Shown here: piece by piece, positions 51,975 through 60,458 of the stretch
Position numbering within the stretch: position 1 is the first letter of the stretch
Layout: each line of letters starts with the position of its first letter
Source of the DNA: JBOFSQ01 sp051651625
GTDB taxonomy: Bacteria; Planctomycetota; Planctomycetia; Pirellulales; Thermoguttaceae
Direction of reading: 5' to 3'
NCBI GenBank assembly: GCA_051651625.1
Contig: JBOFSQ010000073.1
Span: 16,267 to 80,266 of the forward strand
DNA length: 64,000 bases
The notes under the pieces: generated by a model
Seen by the model: the letters and a program-made list of their open reading frames with translations, nothing else
Databases searched by the model: none
Told to the model about the DNA's origin: nothing
Translations under genes and position numbers: made by a program

Positions 51975-54900
51975 ATGCGTTCTTTCCACGCGCGACTCCA
52001 AGATGATCTTCGCGGCCTCGTTGGCGGTGAGGTGTACTGTGATGACGTGACGCGGGCACTATACGCCCGCGACGCCGGTCAATACGCAGAGATACCGAGC
52101 GGCGTCGTCTTTCCGAAGTCGGTTGACGATGTCGCCGCGACGCTTCGTTACGCGACGACACACAAGATTCCAGTCCACCCCCGCGGTGCCGGAACAGGGC
52201 GGAGCGGCGGCTGCGTCGGGCGCGGACTTATCCTCGATATGACGCGGTTCATGCGGCGACTCGTCCGCGTCGAAGCAGACACAATTCGCGTACAAGCTGG
52301 CGCAACTCGTGCCCGCGTAAACGCGATGCTGGCACGACACCAGCAACGCTTCTTCGGCCCCGACGCCTCACTTGCGTCCGCGACGACTTTCGGGAGTCTC
52401 CTCGCCGCCGACGGTGCGGGGCCACACTGGCTCCGCGACGGCTGGCCACACCAACACCTCGTCGCCATCGAAGCCGTTCTCGCGTCCGGCGATGTCATCG
52501 AAATTGATCGGCACTCTCTCCCAAAACGAAGCGTTGCCGAGTCCGACACGACCATCGCACACGGCGTTGCGCTCGCTCGCAGCATCATCCATCGCGGACA
52601 CGCAACGCTCGTTGACGCTCTCTACAGTCTCATCGCAGCTTCAACGTTTACACCGCCATCTATATCAAAAATTCCGCGACGCGGCGGCTACCACACGCAA
52701 TCGGTCATCGGACGCGACGGTTCTGTCGATCTGCCGCTCCTACTCGCTGGCAGCGAAGGGACACTCGCCGTTATCACGGAAATGACGTTATCGACCGCAC
52801 CGCAGCCGAGTGTCCGCGTCGGTGTGGTGTTTGCTTTCCAGAGTCTCGAACGTGCGGCCCGCGCCGTCGCTGGGATTCGACCATACACGCCAGCACTTTG
52901 CGAGATGCTCGACCGGCGTCAACTCGTCTTGCTCGGCGAGGCGTTTCCGCCGTTTGGGCCGTTTTTCGGCGACCTCCGCGAAACCGAAGCCGCACTCATC
53001 GTCGAGTTCGACGGCGACGACCGCACCGCACTCACCGACAAACTCGCCGACCTCGCAACATCGCTCAATCGCAACGACCTCGCCACCAGTGCGCGATTCG
53101 CAATCACGACGAGCGAAGTCGAACTGTTTGACCGGCTCGTCGCGTCGCTCCCTCACGCTCTACTGCGAATGCCGCACGCAGTTCCGCACGTTCCGTTCTT
53201 CGACGACCTCGTTGTCCCGATAGACGAGATCGCACCAACCGTCACCGCCGCACAAAATCTGTTTCGCCGCTACGGGATGACATTCGCCCTCTCCGGCCAC
53301 TGGGGACAAGGCCAGCTTCGCATCCAACCGATGATCGAATCACTCGACGAAGCGACATCGCACGCAATCACAACTTTGGCCGACGAAGTTTACGAAACGA
53401 TTTTTGCGTGCGGCGGAGCGATTGTCTCTGAACAGCCGCTCGGTCGCGTGCGAACGCCGTGGCTCGCGCGACAAGAACCGCTGCAAAAAGAGGCGTTCGC
53501 CGAGATCAAACGTCTCTTCGATCCAAACAACATTCTCAACCCCGATTGTGTCGTTGCAAGCGGCGAAGGTGCAACAATGTCGCGCACGTTGCTACCGTCA
53601 AACGAATCTTCGACTTGGATAGGTACGCCGCGCGACAGCACCACGGCTGTTGTTTCAACAACGAATCTTTCGGCGCAGCGGACGCAGCTACAAACTCAAC
53701 TCAAATGGCACAGCGACTCGCCAGAGATTCAGGAGATCGAGTCGCAGGTCGCGCGGTGTTCGCGGTGCGGACTTTGCCGGAGTCGCGGTTCGGGGCGGAT
53801 GTGTCCATCGTTTCGCGTTCACGCAACGGAGGCGTCGTCGCCGCGTGCGTGTGTCAGTTTATTGCAACGAGTTGTGGACGATCAAGACTCGCTCTCGCTC
53901 CTCACGACGACGCGGGCACGCGAAGTCGCCGAGCTTTGTCTCCACTGCCAGAGTTGTCGAATCGACTGTCCTGCTCACATAGACTTGCCGCAGCTTGCGT
54001 TTCGCATCAAGGCGGCGTCGGTCGCGGCGCACGGACTCTCAAGCGGCGAACGTTTTCTCGTGCATCTCGATTCGTGGCTCAAACTGCTTTCGTGGATTAG
54101 TTGTCCGGTGAACTGGTCGCTCTCGAATCGAACATCTCGCTGGATTTTGGAAAAACTGTTCGGCATGCCGCAGCAGCGACGCCTCCCGCCGTTATCGAAA
54201 ATCCCGTTCCTCACGCGAGTTCTTCTCGCTGGTCGTCACGCGATCCGCCGCACCGGCGAGACCGAACGCCCCAAAGTTGCACTCTTCATCGACACTTATG
54301 TTAACCACTTCGCGCCGCATATTGCGCGTGCGGCGGTGCGCGTCCTCGAACACAATGGGATCGACGTTCACGTCCCGCTGCGGCAAACGTCGTCTGGACT
54401 CGTCGCGTTCGCGTGTGGCGACGCCGACACCGCAACGACGATTGTTCGCCGCAACACTCGTGTCTTCGGGAGTCTTGTAAGGCAAGGTTACACCATCGTC
54501 ACACTCGAACCGGCCTCGGCGACGTGTTTCACGACGGAATATCGTTACCTTGCAAATTCGTTTGAACACCGCGACGACATAGATCTCGTTGCCGGTAACA
54601 CGCTCGACTTGATGACATATCTTTGGCAGCGTTACCAGAGTGGAAATCTTCGTACCGACTTCGTTGGCACGGAAGACGCGAGTCTTGCAGCGGCGGCGTT
54701 TGCAGCCGATGCGACCGATGCCGACGCCGCTGCCGACGGTGCGGCGGCGGCGGTGCGGACGATTGCATATCACGCGCCGTGTCGCAGTCTCGCCGCGCTC
54801 CGCAGCGACGCAACGTCGCCAACGCCCGCCGAACTTCTTTTGCAACTTGTCCCCGGTTTTGAAGTTCGTCGCATCGAACGCGGTTGCTGCGGACTCGGTC

Positions 54901-55103
54901 ACATTTACGGATTGAGTCAACGCAGTTACGCGACGAGTCTTCGCATGGCCATGCCGATAGCCGCCGCACTGCGTCACGCCGACACCGACGTTATTGCAAC
55001 GGAGTGCAATCTTTGCCGCCTACAACTCGAACAAGTTTGCCGCCGCACCGTCGCCCACCCAATCACGCTACTGGCCGAGGCGTATGGGATCGACGTGGAG
55101 TAG
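51975..55103 (+). CDS. FAD-linked oxidase fused to Fe-S subunit (GlcD/GlcF-like)
   Basis: A 1042-residue cytoplasmic or membrane-associated oxidoreductase. Residues ~1-540: FAD-binding PCMH domain (YARDAGQYAEIPSGVVFPKS, PRGAGTGRSGG) and the FAD-linked oxidase C-terminal domain (PHVPFFDDLVVPIDEI, GGAIVSEQPLGR). Residues ~594-665 hold two 4Fe-4S sites (CSRCGLCRSRGSGRMCP; CLHCQSCRIDCP). Residues ~755-1040 hold CCG-type motifs (APCRSLAAL, GCCGLGH, CNLCRLQ). This order matches the ~1000-residue YdiJ/D-lactate dehydrogenase-like fusions. A hydrophilic, Ala-rich linker near residues 895-925 may be a flexible hinge. The donor is probably a 2-hydroxyacid such as D-lactate or glycolate. Good AGGATGGAG. 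Confidence 0.85.
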   Translation: MRSFHARLQDDLRGLVGGEVYCDDVTRALYARDAGQYAEIPSGVVFPKSVDDVAATLRYATTHKIPVHPRGAGTGRSGGCVGRGLILDMTRFMRRLVRVEADTIRVQAGATRARVNAMLARHQQRFFGPDASLASATTFGSLLAADGAGPHWLRDGWPHQHLVAIEAVLASGDVIEIDRHSLPKRSVAESDTTIAHGVALARSIIHRGHATLVDALYSLIAASTFTPPSISKIPRRGGYHTQSVIGRDGSVDLPLLLAGSEGTLAVITEMTLSTAPQPSVRVGVVFAFQSLERAARAVAGIRPYTPALCEMLDRRQLVLLGEAFPPFGPFFGDLRETEAALIVEFDGDDRTALTDKLADLATSLNRNDLATSARFAITTSEVELFDRLVASLPHALLRMPHAVPHVPFFDDLVVPIDEIAPTVTAAQNLFRRYGMTFALSGHWGQGQLRIQPMIESLDEATSHAITTLADEVYETIFACGGAIVSEQPLGRVRTPWLARQEPLQKEAFAEIKRLFDPNNILNPDCVVASGEGATMSRTLLPSNESSTWIGTPRDSTTAVVSTTNLSAQRTQLQTQLKWHSDSPEIQEIESQVARCSRCGLCRSRGSGRMCPSFRVHATEASSPRACVSLLQRVVDDQDSLSLLTTTRAREVAELCLHCQSCRIDCPAHIDLPQLAFRIKAASVAAHGLSSGERFLVHLDSWLKLLSWISCPVNWSLSNRTSRWILEKLFGMPQQRRLPPLSKIPFLTRVLLAGRHAIRRTGETERPKVALFIDTYVNHFAPHIARAAVRVLEHNGIDVHVPLRQTSSGLVAFACGDADTATTIVRRNTRVFGSLVRQGYTIVTLEPASATCFTTEYRYLANSFEHRDDIDLVAGNTLDLMTYLWQRYQSGNLRTDFVGTEDASLAAAAFAADATDADAAADGAAAAVRTIAYHAPCRSLAALRSDATSPTPAELLLQLVPGFEVRRIERGCCGLGHIYGLSQRSYATSLRMAMPIAAALRHADTDVIATECNLCRLQLEQVCRRTVAHPITLLAEAYGIDVE

Positions 55104-55241
55104 CCTACAAATCAACCCGTAACAGGTTTCTCTTGCACTCCGCCGCTTGTGTCGGTACGAAGTCGCGGTAGAATGACGCACCGTTTGGGTATGCAGTTGT
55201 ACTCAAAAAAGGTTGTTCTACCAACACAAGGAGTCGTCGCT

Positions 55242-56093
55242 ATGGATCGTCGCGCGTTTTTGAAGTCTGGTATTGTCACGGCAACGGTAGTTGCGGGAGC
55301 GGGGTTGTCGGTCGGGTCGCTTCAGCGGATTGCGCTGGCTGCGGAGAAGAAGCGTGTCCCCGTCGCGCTGCAAATCTATTCCGTTCGCGGTGCGGCTGAA
55401 AAAGACCTCGCCGCTGTTCTCAAGAAAGTTTCGGAGATCGGATTCGATGGTGTCGAGTTCGCGGGGTACTACGGTCACGATCCGAAAGAGGTTCGCAAGA
55501 TGCTCGACGACTGCGGTCTCAAAGCCGAAGGTACGCACACCGGCATCGGCGAGTTCCGCAATAACTTCGACAAACAAGTTGACATTCACAAGACGCTTGG
55601 AGCGAAGTTTATGATCGTCCCCGGCGGGATCGACCGCGAACTTCACGATGTCGAAGCGAGTGCGAAGATCGCCGAAGAGTTCAGTCGCTTTGCCGAAAAG
55701 GCGAAGGCCGCCGGACTCGGTTTCGGTTATCACGCGCACGGTGGTGACGCGAAAGTCATCGACGGAATGTCGGCGTGGGCACGCCTGATGTCGAAGGCGT
55801 CGAAGGACGTTGTCGGTCAAATGGATGTCGGCAACTTCCTCGGCGGTGGCGGCGACCCGTATGCCGAACTTGCGAAGTTCCCCGGACAAGCCGGAACCGT
55901 TCACCTCAAAGAACACGGCAACAACGACGCACCCGTAGGCGATGGCGTTGTCGATTGGAAAAAGGTGTTCGAAATTTGCGAGACCGCTGGCGGAACGGAG
56001 TGGTACGTCGTCGAGTACGAATCGAAGCCGAACAGCTTCGATGGCGTCGTCACCAGTTTCGACAATCTCAAGAAGATGAAGAAGACGAAGTGA
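55242..56093 (+). CDS. Tat-exported sugar phosphate isomerase/epimerase-like TIM barrel
   Basis: A 283-residue protein from the ATG at 55242 with AAGGAG eight bases upstream. The twin-arginine leader DRRAFLKSGIVTATVVAGAG ends near LAA. The barrel carries xylose-isomerase-like metal/substrate blocks: VALQIYSVRG, GFDGVEFAGYYGH, VGQMDVGNFLGGG with metal-binding Asp, VHLKEHG and WYVVEYES. Family members are typically cytoplasmic, so a Tat signal means folding with cofactor before export, and the substrate should be a sugar or sugar acid outside the cytoplasm. Seven bp before the PII gene. Confidence 0.85.
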   Translation: MDRRAFLKSGIVTATVVAGAGLSVGSLQRIALAAEKKRVPVALQIYSVRGAAEKDLAAVLKKVSEIGFDGVEFAGYYGHDPKEVRKMLDDCGLKAEGTHTGIGEFRNNFDKQVDIHKTLGAKFMIVPGGIDRELHDVEASAKIAEEFSRFAEKAKAAGLGFGYHAHGGDAKVIDGMSAWARLMSKASKDVVGQMDVGNFLGGGGDPYAELAKFPGQAGTVHLKEHGNNDAPVGDGVVDWKKVFEICETAGGTEWYVVEYESKPNSFDGVVTSFDNLKKMKKTK

Positions 56094-56100
56094 TGCGTTC

Positions 56101-56418
56101 ATGAAACGAGTCGTTGCCATCGTCCGCCCTCACAGTGTTGAGCGTCTCTTTGAGTCGCTCCGCACGTTGCCGCTTGAAGGGCCGTGCGTTATGTACGAAG
56201 TCAAGGGGTTTGGGCGGCAGAAAAGTTATTTGAGCGAGTACGGCGAGGGCGAATACGCTGCGGCGTTTGTGTCGAAGGTATTGCTCTCGTTCGTCATCGC
56301 CGACGCGGAGATCGACCGCGCGGTACGAATGGTCATCGACAAGACACGCACCGGACGGATCGGCGACGGAAAAATCTTCGTCCTATCCGCCGCCGACGCG
56401 ACGGAGTTTTTGATCTAA
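56101..56418 (+). CDS. PII-family signal protein (GlnB-like)
   Basis: A 105-residue protein: MKRVVAIVRPHSVERLFESL, T-loop GFGRQKSYLSEYGEGEY, B-loop TRTGRIGDGKIFV, C-terminal ATEFLI. This is close to PII (about 112 residues), but the T-loop and its Tyr position deviate from the GlnB/GlnK consensus and the end is shorter. PII proteins sense 2-oxoglutarate and ATP/ADP and regulate ammonium transporters or glutamine synthetase. Neither is next to it; the neighbours are a TIM-barrel protein and RpiB, so the target is unknown. No strong ribosome binding site. Confidence 0.7.
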   Translation: MKRVVAIVRPHSVERLFESLRTLPLEGPCVMYEVKGFGRQKSYLSEYGEGEYAAAFVSKVLLSFVIADAEIDRAVRMVIDKTRTGRIGDGKIFVLSAADATEFLI

Positions 56419-56439
56419 CACACAACACATTCACCACCT

Positions 56440-56904
56440 ATGATCATTGCCATTGGAAGTGACCACCACGGCGTTGTGATGCGCAGCGACGTACAGAATC
56501 TTTTGACGAGTTGGGGGTACACGGTGCGCGAGTTTGGGCCGTCTGTGACCGACAACGAGCCGGTCGATTATCCCGACATTGCTGCGGAGGTGGCGTCGCT
56601 GGTCAGTCGCGGCGAGGCCGAGCGCGGCATTCTTATCTGTGGTACCGGACTCGGCATGAGTATCGTTGCCAACAAGTTTCCGCGCGTTCGCGCGGCGGCG
56701 ATTTGGGACGAGTTCACCGCCGACCTTTGTCGGCGTCACAACGATCTCAACGTGTTGTGTCTCTCGGCAGACATGATGTCTGAAGGCGTGGCGCAACGGA
56801 TCATCAAAGTTTGGCTCGAAACACCGTTCGATGGCGGGCGTCACGCACGCCGCGTTGACAAAATTACGGCAATCGAAGACGGCTGGAAACGTAGCACTGT
56901 ATAA
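56440..56904 (+). CDS. rpiB: Ribose 5-phosphate isomerase B
   Basis: A 154-residue protein: N-terminal IAIGSDHHGV, YPDIAAEVASLV, catalytic Cys in GILICGTGLGMSIVANK, and the substrate His in RRHNDLNVLCLSADM. Length matches RpiB/LacAB family. It interconverts ribose 5-phosphate and ribulose 5-phosphate in the pentose phosphate pathway. It begins 21 bp after PII; an SD is not obvious. Related family members act on allose 6-phosphate, which the sequence cannot distinguish. Confidence 0.88.
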   Translation: MIIAIGSDHHGVVMRSDVQNLLTSWGYTVREFGPSVTDNEPVDYPDIAAEVASLVSRGEAERGILICGTGLGMSIVANKFPRVRAAAIWDEFTADLCRRHNDLNVLCLSADMMSEGVAQRIIKVWLETPFDGGRHARRVDKITAIEDGWKRSTV

Positions 56905-56922
56905 ATCGCACGGTACAAAGTT

Positions 56923-56984
56923 CTACCATAATTCAATCCCTACGGGATTGGAGGCCAACGCCGTTAGGCGTTGAATTATGGTAG
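56923..56984. repeat. Palindromic element, 14-bp perfect outer arms
   Basis: CTACCATAATTCAA and its exact complement flank two small inner hairpins (ATCCCTACGGGAT and AACGCCGTTAGGCGTT), giving a cloverleaf-like shape. It lies 18 bases after the rpiB stop. A terminator-like role is possible, but a short dispersed repeat is likelier. Confidence 0.6.
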
Positions 56985-57194
56985 TAGGTAGTAGAATGTA
57001 ACGACTGTACGGAATATGTTTGCGTGGCGGAGTGCGGTGCCTTGGGATTCTGCGGCGGGAGTCGCGTGTGTCTCTTGAAGAAGCGTGAAAAAGTGTTAGA
57101 TTCTTTCCACCAATCGGACGGCGTCGTGACGTAGACGCACTGTTCAATGAATGACAACAACTCCAACCGACATTTCGGTATACCATATTGATCC

Positions 57195-57773
57195 ATGTCA
57201 CACTTCATGTCACACCACGTTTCGCCATTTCCATCGGTTGACGAGATGCTTCGCAACGCCGAGTTGCAGAGCGAGTTAGAACCGTATTACGACGAAGCGA
57301 TTTCGCGCGTTGACCGCCGTTTCTGGACGATTCAACACGAGAACGACTTTCTCGCTTCAATGCTGGCGTGGGAGACGGCACCGGTGCTACCGATCTACCG
57401 CTGGTTTGAACCGGAACTCCGCGTCCCGCGGGCCGAGCGACTCACCGACGCCGACATAGCAACTATACTCAATGAGTTGATCTGGAAGCTCTACGAAAAA
57501 CGGATAGTTCTCGACTTCACCGACCACTTGACCGACCGCGAACTCTACTCGCTCATTGCCGTCAGCATTCTGCCGTCGCACGAAAAGTACCTTCCGTCGC
57601 GGAGCCATTATATTCACTGGGACTGTTCATACTCCGGCGGCGACCCGTACCCGTGGCTCACCTACTACGCCACGGACGAAGAACGCATGGCGTGGTCAGA
57701 CGCCTACCACCAACCACTCCCCGACAAACAAGTTTCACCCTACTTCCGCGACCTGCCACAACAACCGCTGTAG
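57195..57773 (+). CDS. Conserved-looking protein of unknown function
   Basis: A 192-residue soluble protein, rich in Trp and Tyr (FWTIQHENDFLASMLAWETA, then IYRWFEPELRVPRAERL). Its helix-and-turn layout and codon use suggest a real gene. I recognise no domain. There is no ribosome binding site before either of the two nearby ATGs (57195 and 57207). It precedes the ExbD gene by 34 bp. Confidence 0.55.
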   Translation: MSHFMSHHVSPFPSVDEMLRNAELQSELEPYYDEAISRVDRRFWTIQHENDFLASMLAWETAPVLPIYRWFEPELRVPRAERLTDADIATILNELIWKLYEKRIVLDFTDHLTDRELYSLIAVSILPSHEKYLPSRSHYIHWDCSYSGGDPYPWLTYYATDEERMAWSDAYHQPLPDKQVSPYFRDLPQQPL

Positions 57774-57807
57774 GTCAGTTACGTTGGCGTTCTTGAGGAT
57801 TTCCCAA

Positions 57808-58275
57808 ATGCGAATACGTTCAGAGTTAACGCCGCGTGGGTTTGACATGACGCCGATGATCGACATCGCGTTTTTGTTGATCGCATTTTTCATGGTGCTG
57901 ATCAACTTTAGCGAGGCCGATCAGAACGAGCGAATTCGACTCCCGCGAAGTGAACTGGCGCAGCCGCCAGAAGTACAGCCACGCGAGCCGCTCGTTCTGC
58001 AAGTGCTTGGGGATGGAAACGTCATCTACGGCGGACGCGAATACACGCCCGATGCGTTCGCCGCACTCCTCGCGCAGGAAGAACGAGTCTACAAAGCGAT
58101 GGACACCGACATGCGAACAATCACCGTGATTTTGCGGGGCGACGCTGCGTGCCCGACAGAAAAAATTCAGCGAGTGATCGAGATGTGTCAACAGAGTGGT
58201 TTCGTTGATTTTAAGTTGCGCGTCGCGCAGGGGGCTGAAGAAGAGGGTCTCCATGGAACGACAACGGATCGGTGA
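57808..58275 (+). CDS. ExbD/TolR-type proton-channel protein
   Basis: A 155-residue protein with a single N-terminal helix (residues ~17-36) that contains the family's proton-carrying Asp in MTPMIDIAFLLIAFF. A periplasmic domain follows, with VLQVLGDGNVIYGGREY and the C-terminal helix-strand (TEKIQRVIEMCQQSGFVDFK) of ExbD/TolR. It needs an ExbB/TolQ partner, which is absent here. GAGG nine bases before the ATG. The 3' end overlaps the start of the Ser/Thr kinase by 23 bp. Confidence 0.85.
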   Translation: MRIRSELTPRGFDMTPMIDIAFLLIAFFMVLINFSEADQNERIRLPRSELAQPPEVQPREPLVLQVLGDGNVIYGGREYTPDAFAALLAQEERVYKAMDTDMRTITVILRGDAACPTEKIQRVIEMCQQSGFVDFKLRVAQGAEEEGLHGTTTDR

Positions 58276-60208
58276 TTTTCGGATTGTTCGCACACTCGGT
58301 CGCGGAGGGATGGGGGCGGTCTACGAAGGCGTCCCCATCACAGCCGCCGAGATCGACATCCCCGAACGGGTGGCGATCAAGATGCTCCTGTCGCACCACG
58401 ACAGCGAGAGCGACGACGAACTGCGGCAGCGTTTCGTCTCCGAGATCAACACGCTCAAACACCTGCGCCACCCAAACATCGTCCGTCTCTACGGGTTCGG
58501 TGCCGACGATGGCCATCCGTATTATGTGATGGAGCTTGTTGATGGTTTGAGTTTGAGTGCAGAGCTTAAGTGGCAACGACGTTTCGAGTGGATCGAAGCG
58601 GCGAAGATCGGGCTGGATTTGTGCAGCGCACTCAAGTATGCTGGCGACCGCGGGATAATCCACCGCGACATCAAACCCGCCAACATAATGCTCGACAGCC
58701 AAACCGGAGTGATCAAACTCTCCGACTTCGGGATCGCACACTTCTTCGGTGCCGACCAAACAAGCGATCTCTACAGCATCATCGGGACGCTGGAATATAT
58801 GGCACCAGAACAGGCACTCGGTCGCCCCGTCGGACCGAAAGCTGATCTCTACGCCGTTGGTGCAGTCGTCTACACACTGCTTGCAAGGCGTCCGCCGCAT
58901 ACAGGAAAGTCGCTAAACGAGATACGCGAAAAACACCAAAACGAAACGATAGTTCCGATCTCATCTCTACGGCGCGACGTACCGCCAGACATAACTTTTC
59001 TCATCGACGAACTTCTAAACGTCGATCCGCAGAAACGCCCCATCGGTGCGCAGATGGTCGTGCGACGTTTCCAAGCGACGCTCCGCGCACTCGTCGGCGA
59101 CCCCGACAAAATACTCCTCACACCGACAGACACTTCACGCGGTCAACCGCCTGCTGACAATCTCACGTCCGGTTCGTCGCCAAACCAAGTCACACTGGCG
59201 TTGCAACCGCACGCGCAGTCCGACCAACCAACGCCAATCTCGGTTCCGGTCGGTGAAACTTGTTCGCCAGCCGATCCGCGTGCAGCCACGCGCACCTCTG
59301 GCGAAGACGCAAACAGTGCCGACAGCCTCGACACTTATCAGGTTGCTGAGCCAGTCGCACGCAACGACAACAGTTTGCGAGTGCAATCGGTGACATCGTC
59401 GGTGACGCCATCGCACTTCGTTGTTGTCCGCGAGGAAGAACTTGGTCAATACGAGACGCCGCCTGCTCGTGTCGTCCGTCCGATGTTTGTGCTCAAAACG
59501 GTTTCGATTGTCGTCTGTCTTGCGGCGATTGCGGCGGCGATGTTCTATCTTCTTCAGCCGCTCCCAGCCGACGATTTGCTGCGTCGCATCAACGCCACGA
59601 TCACCGACGCCGCTGGCGACGACGACAGCGACCGTATCGCCGCACTGTCAATGGCCGAACACGACATAAACGCATTTCTGCGACGCTTTCCCGATCACGC
59701 TTCCAGCGCGACGTTGCAAGGTTATCTCGACGAATTAAAAGTTGCGGAGCGTCAAAAGCATTTGGAAACGCGGCTGCTGCGACTCGATCCGCGTCAACTT
59801 CTTCCGATAGAGCGAGTGTATTTGGAGACGTGGTCGATCCGCCAGAGCGACCCAGAACTTGCCGCAGAACGGATGCGAGCGATATTGTTACTCTATCGCA
59901 GTGACAGTGCGTCAACGGCTCAAGAACAAGGCCGTCCGAAGGCGATCACGTCGCGGCACGATCAAGTCATCGACCGCGTTACGGCGCAGCTCCAAACGTG
60001 GGACGTATCGCAAAAAGCGATTCAGGAGGCGACGCTAACATTTCTCCGTCAGCGGCTCGACGAGGCGAAGGCACGCGAAGCGTCCGACCCTGAAGGTGCC
60101 CGTGCGATACGACTCGCGATTGTCGAACTCTACGGCCAAAAACCGTGGGCCGCAGAAATCGTGAAGACCGCCGACGAATCAATCGGAGCACGAAGCGTAA
60201 GCGAGTGA
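58253..60208 (+). CDS. Membrane Ser/Thr protein kinase
   Basis: A 651-residue kinase of the PknB type. The start is the ATG at 58253 with AGAGGG upstream, inside the exbD end. The kinase domain (residues ~8-270) has GRGGMGAVYEG, VAIKML, HRDIKPANIM, SDFGIAHFFG and YMAPEQALG, so all catalytic residues are present. A Pro/Ser/Thr-rich linker is followed by one hydrophobic helix near residues 413-432, then a helical C-terminal part outside the cytoplasm. The last residues (GARSVSE) are encoded by the first unit of the 31-bp repeat array. The overlap with exbD suggests coupling of proton-driven motion and signalling. Confidence 0.85.
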   Translation: MERQRIGDFRIVRTLGRGGMGAVYEGVPITAAEIDIPERVAIKMLLSHHDSESDDELRQRFVSEINTLKHLRHPNIVRLYGFGADDGHPYYVMELVDGLSLSAELKWQRRFEWIEAAKIGLDLCSALKYAGDRGIIHRDIKPANIMLDSQTGVIKLSDFGIAHFFGADQTSDLYSIIGTLEYMAPEQALGRPVGPKADLYAVGAVVYTLLARRPPHTGKSLNEIREKHQNETIVPISSLRRDVPPDITFLIDELLNVDPQKRPIGAQMVVRRFQATLRALVGDPDKILLTPTDTSRGQPPADNLTSGSSPNQVTLALQPHAQSDQPTPISVPVGETCSPADPRAATRTSGEDANSADSLDTYQVAEPVARNDNSLRVQSVTSSVTPSHFVVVREEELGQYETPPARVVRPMFVLKTVSIVVCLAAIAAAMFYLLQPLPADDLLRRINATITDAAGDDDSDRIAALSMAEHDINAFLRRFPDHASSATLQGYLDELKVAERQKHLETRLLRLDPRQLLPIERVYLETWSIRQSDPELAAERMRAILLLYRSDSASTAQEQGRPKAITSRHDQVIDRVTAQLQTWDVSQKAIQEATLTFLRQRLDEAKAREASDPEGARAIRLAIVELYGQKPWAAEIVKTADESIGARSVSE

Positions 60209-60396
60209 CCGAATCAGAACACGAAGCGTAAGCGAGTGTCCGAATCAGAACACGAAGCGTAAGCGAGTGTCCGAATCAGAACGCGAAGCGTAAGCGAGTG
60301 CCCGAATCAGAACGCGAAGCGTAAGCGAGTGTCCGAATCAGAACACGAAGCGTAAGCGAGTGCCCGAATCAGAATGCCGAGCGTAAGCGAGTGATG
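60181..60396. repeat. Tandem array of seven 31-bp units
   Basis: Seven units with period 31 and the core CACGAAGCGTAAGCGAGTG, differing mainly at one or two bases near the end (GTCC, GCCC). The first unit encodes the kinase's C-terminus and stop. Single dispersed copies occur at 1132, 15431, 21186, 30725 and 37600. There are no spacers, so it is not a CRISPR array. Confidence 0.9.
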
Positions 60397-60443
60397 AGTG
60401 GTTTGCGTTTGGTGTCCATCACGTCCATTTTGTCCATCGCATT

Positions 60444-60455
60444 GTAACTGTTCAC
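60444..60455. promoter_or_regulatory. GTAACnGTTCAC near-palindrome
   Basis: Exact copy (GTAACTGTTCAC) only three bases before the GT2 start codon, where a ribosome binding site would normally lie. It is thus positioned to block translation or transcription start if bound. Confidence 0.5.
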
Positions 60456-60458
60456 AAA

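Noticed and set aside
60181..60396. Possible CRISPR array
   Set aside because: Units are contiguous with period 31 and no variable spacers; no cas genes are in the window.
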